This document shows positions 63,751-64,000 of a stretch of 64,000 nucleotides of DNA, piece by piece. The position numbers and the translations under genes were made by a program. The notes beneath the pieces are model-generated. The model was not told the origin of the DNA, did not search any database, and saw nothing but the letters and a program-made list of their open reading frames with translations. Positions within the stretch are counted from its first letter, which is position 1. The number at the start of each line of letters is the position of its first letter. The stretch is from contig NZ_JBEQCS010000016.1 in NCBI RefSeq assembly GCF_046054195.1, positions 45,730 through 109,729 of the forward strand. Reading direction: 5' to 3'. The stretch is from Celerinatantimonas sp046054195. Its GTDB lineage: Bacteria > Pseudomonadota > Gammaproteobacteria > Enterobacterales > Celerinatantimonadaceae.

Positions 63751-63787
63751 AAAGAACAAGTTATTGAAGCCCTTTGTTCTTTGTAAT
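63751..63787 (+). repeat. 37-bp repeat, copy 2 (helicase 3' end outside the element)
   Basis: It matches 49568-49604 at 36 of 37 positions. In frame it reads MKEQVIEALCSL and stop, the same C-terminus as the island helicase with one substitution. It lies 82 bp beyond the split tRNA 3' end. Confidence 0.9.
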
Positions 63788-64000
63788 TTCTCAAATGGGT
63801 TGATGACTTTTAACTACCCCTGAAATAGTGATTCTTCTCATTATTGCTCTCATACTATTGAATTAACTCTACTAAAATATTTAATCAATCTGCTGATTCT
63901 TATCAAAAAATGCCCTTTTTAAGCTAGAGCGTGTTGATCTTTGTTGTACATATATTAGTCAACCCACATAGGTAGCCACATAAGAGAAAATGCCAGAGCG
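63788..64000. other. Window end, no recognisable feature
   Basis: 213 AT-rich bases with no supported gene. Confidence 0.5.

Overview
The window is a gammaproteobacterial chromosome segment. Markers are a complete trp operon with a fused trpCF gene and a Trp-rich leader peptide, an rnfABCD operon, nrdDG, scpAB-rluB and lpxH-ppiB-cysS-folD. The gene set and moderate GC resemble Vibrio-, Aeromonas- or Shewanella-like lineages. I cannot name a genus from sequence alone.

Region 1 (1-37.9 kb) is ordinary core chromosome. From left to right it holds: rnfDCBA on the minus strand; nrdDG on the plus strand, with FNR-like and NrdR-like boxes between the two operons; a glutathione transferase; yciI and yciB; trpL-trpEGDCFBA on the minus strand with a leader peptide and attenuator; divergent from it an RNase AM-like phosphoesterase, yciO, scpA, scpB and rluB; a small heat-shock protein; pncA; a LysE-type exporter; a GAF-GGDEF-EAL protein; a luciferase-like monooxygenase; a Set-like sugar exporter; a small lipoprotein; a phosphonate-type ABC transporter; lpxH, ppiB and cysS; a run of small metabolic and repair genes ending in an RNase T2; and folD.

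Region 2 (38.2-63.6 kb) is a 25.4 kb integrated element. A resident argU-like tRNA-Arg(UCU) gene is cut in the T loop. Its 5' 57 nt lie at 38169-38225 and its 3' end lies at 63645-63669, with only GGTTC shared by both junctions and imperfect inverted sequences just inside. Directly behind the left junction the element carries a second, complete tRNA-Arg(UCU) gene. That gene is interrupted in its anticodon loop by a 231-nt group I intron of the Azoarcus (IC3) type. The simplest reading is that the element destroys a tRNA gene when it inserts and supplies a self-splicing replacement under the host tRNA promoter. Three minus-strand genes follow: a 218 aa coiled-coil protein, an 1118 aa tyrosine recombinase and a 469 aa tyrosine recombinase. 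They form a Tn554/GInt-like recombinase module. Upstream of it is an array of five palindromes with a period of about 81 bp.

The cargo looks like a defence island. It has an XRE regulator, a winged-helix/coiled-coil protein and an SF2 helicase; a cluster of integron-type gene cassettes with attC sites but no integrase (CALIN) carrying four unknown genes, two with nuclease-like features; a 1909 aa STAND NTPase with an N-terminal Cap4/DUF4297-like nuclease domain (Avs-like); a release-factor-like remnant; one complete IS3-family (IS407-type) insertion sequence with a 4-bp target duplication; and a membrane protein.

Region 3 (63.67-64 kb) holds the terminator of the split tRNA gene. A 37-bp near-identical copy of the 3' end of the island helicase follows, which suggests repeated traffic at this site.
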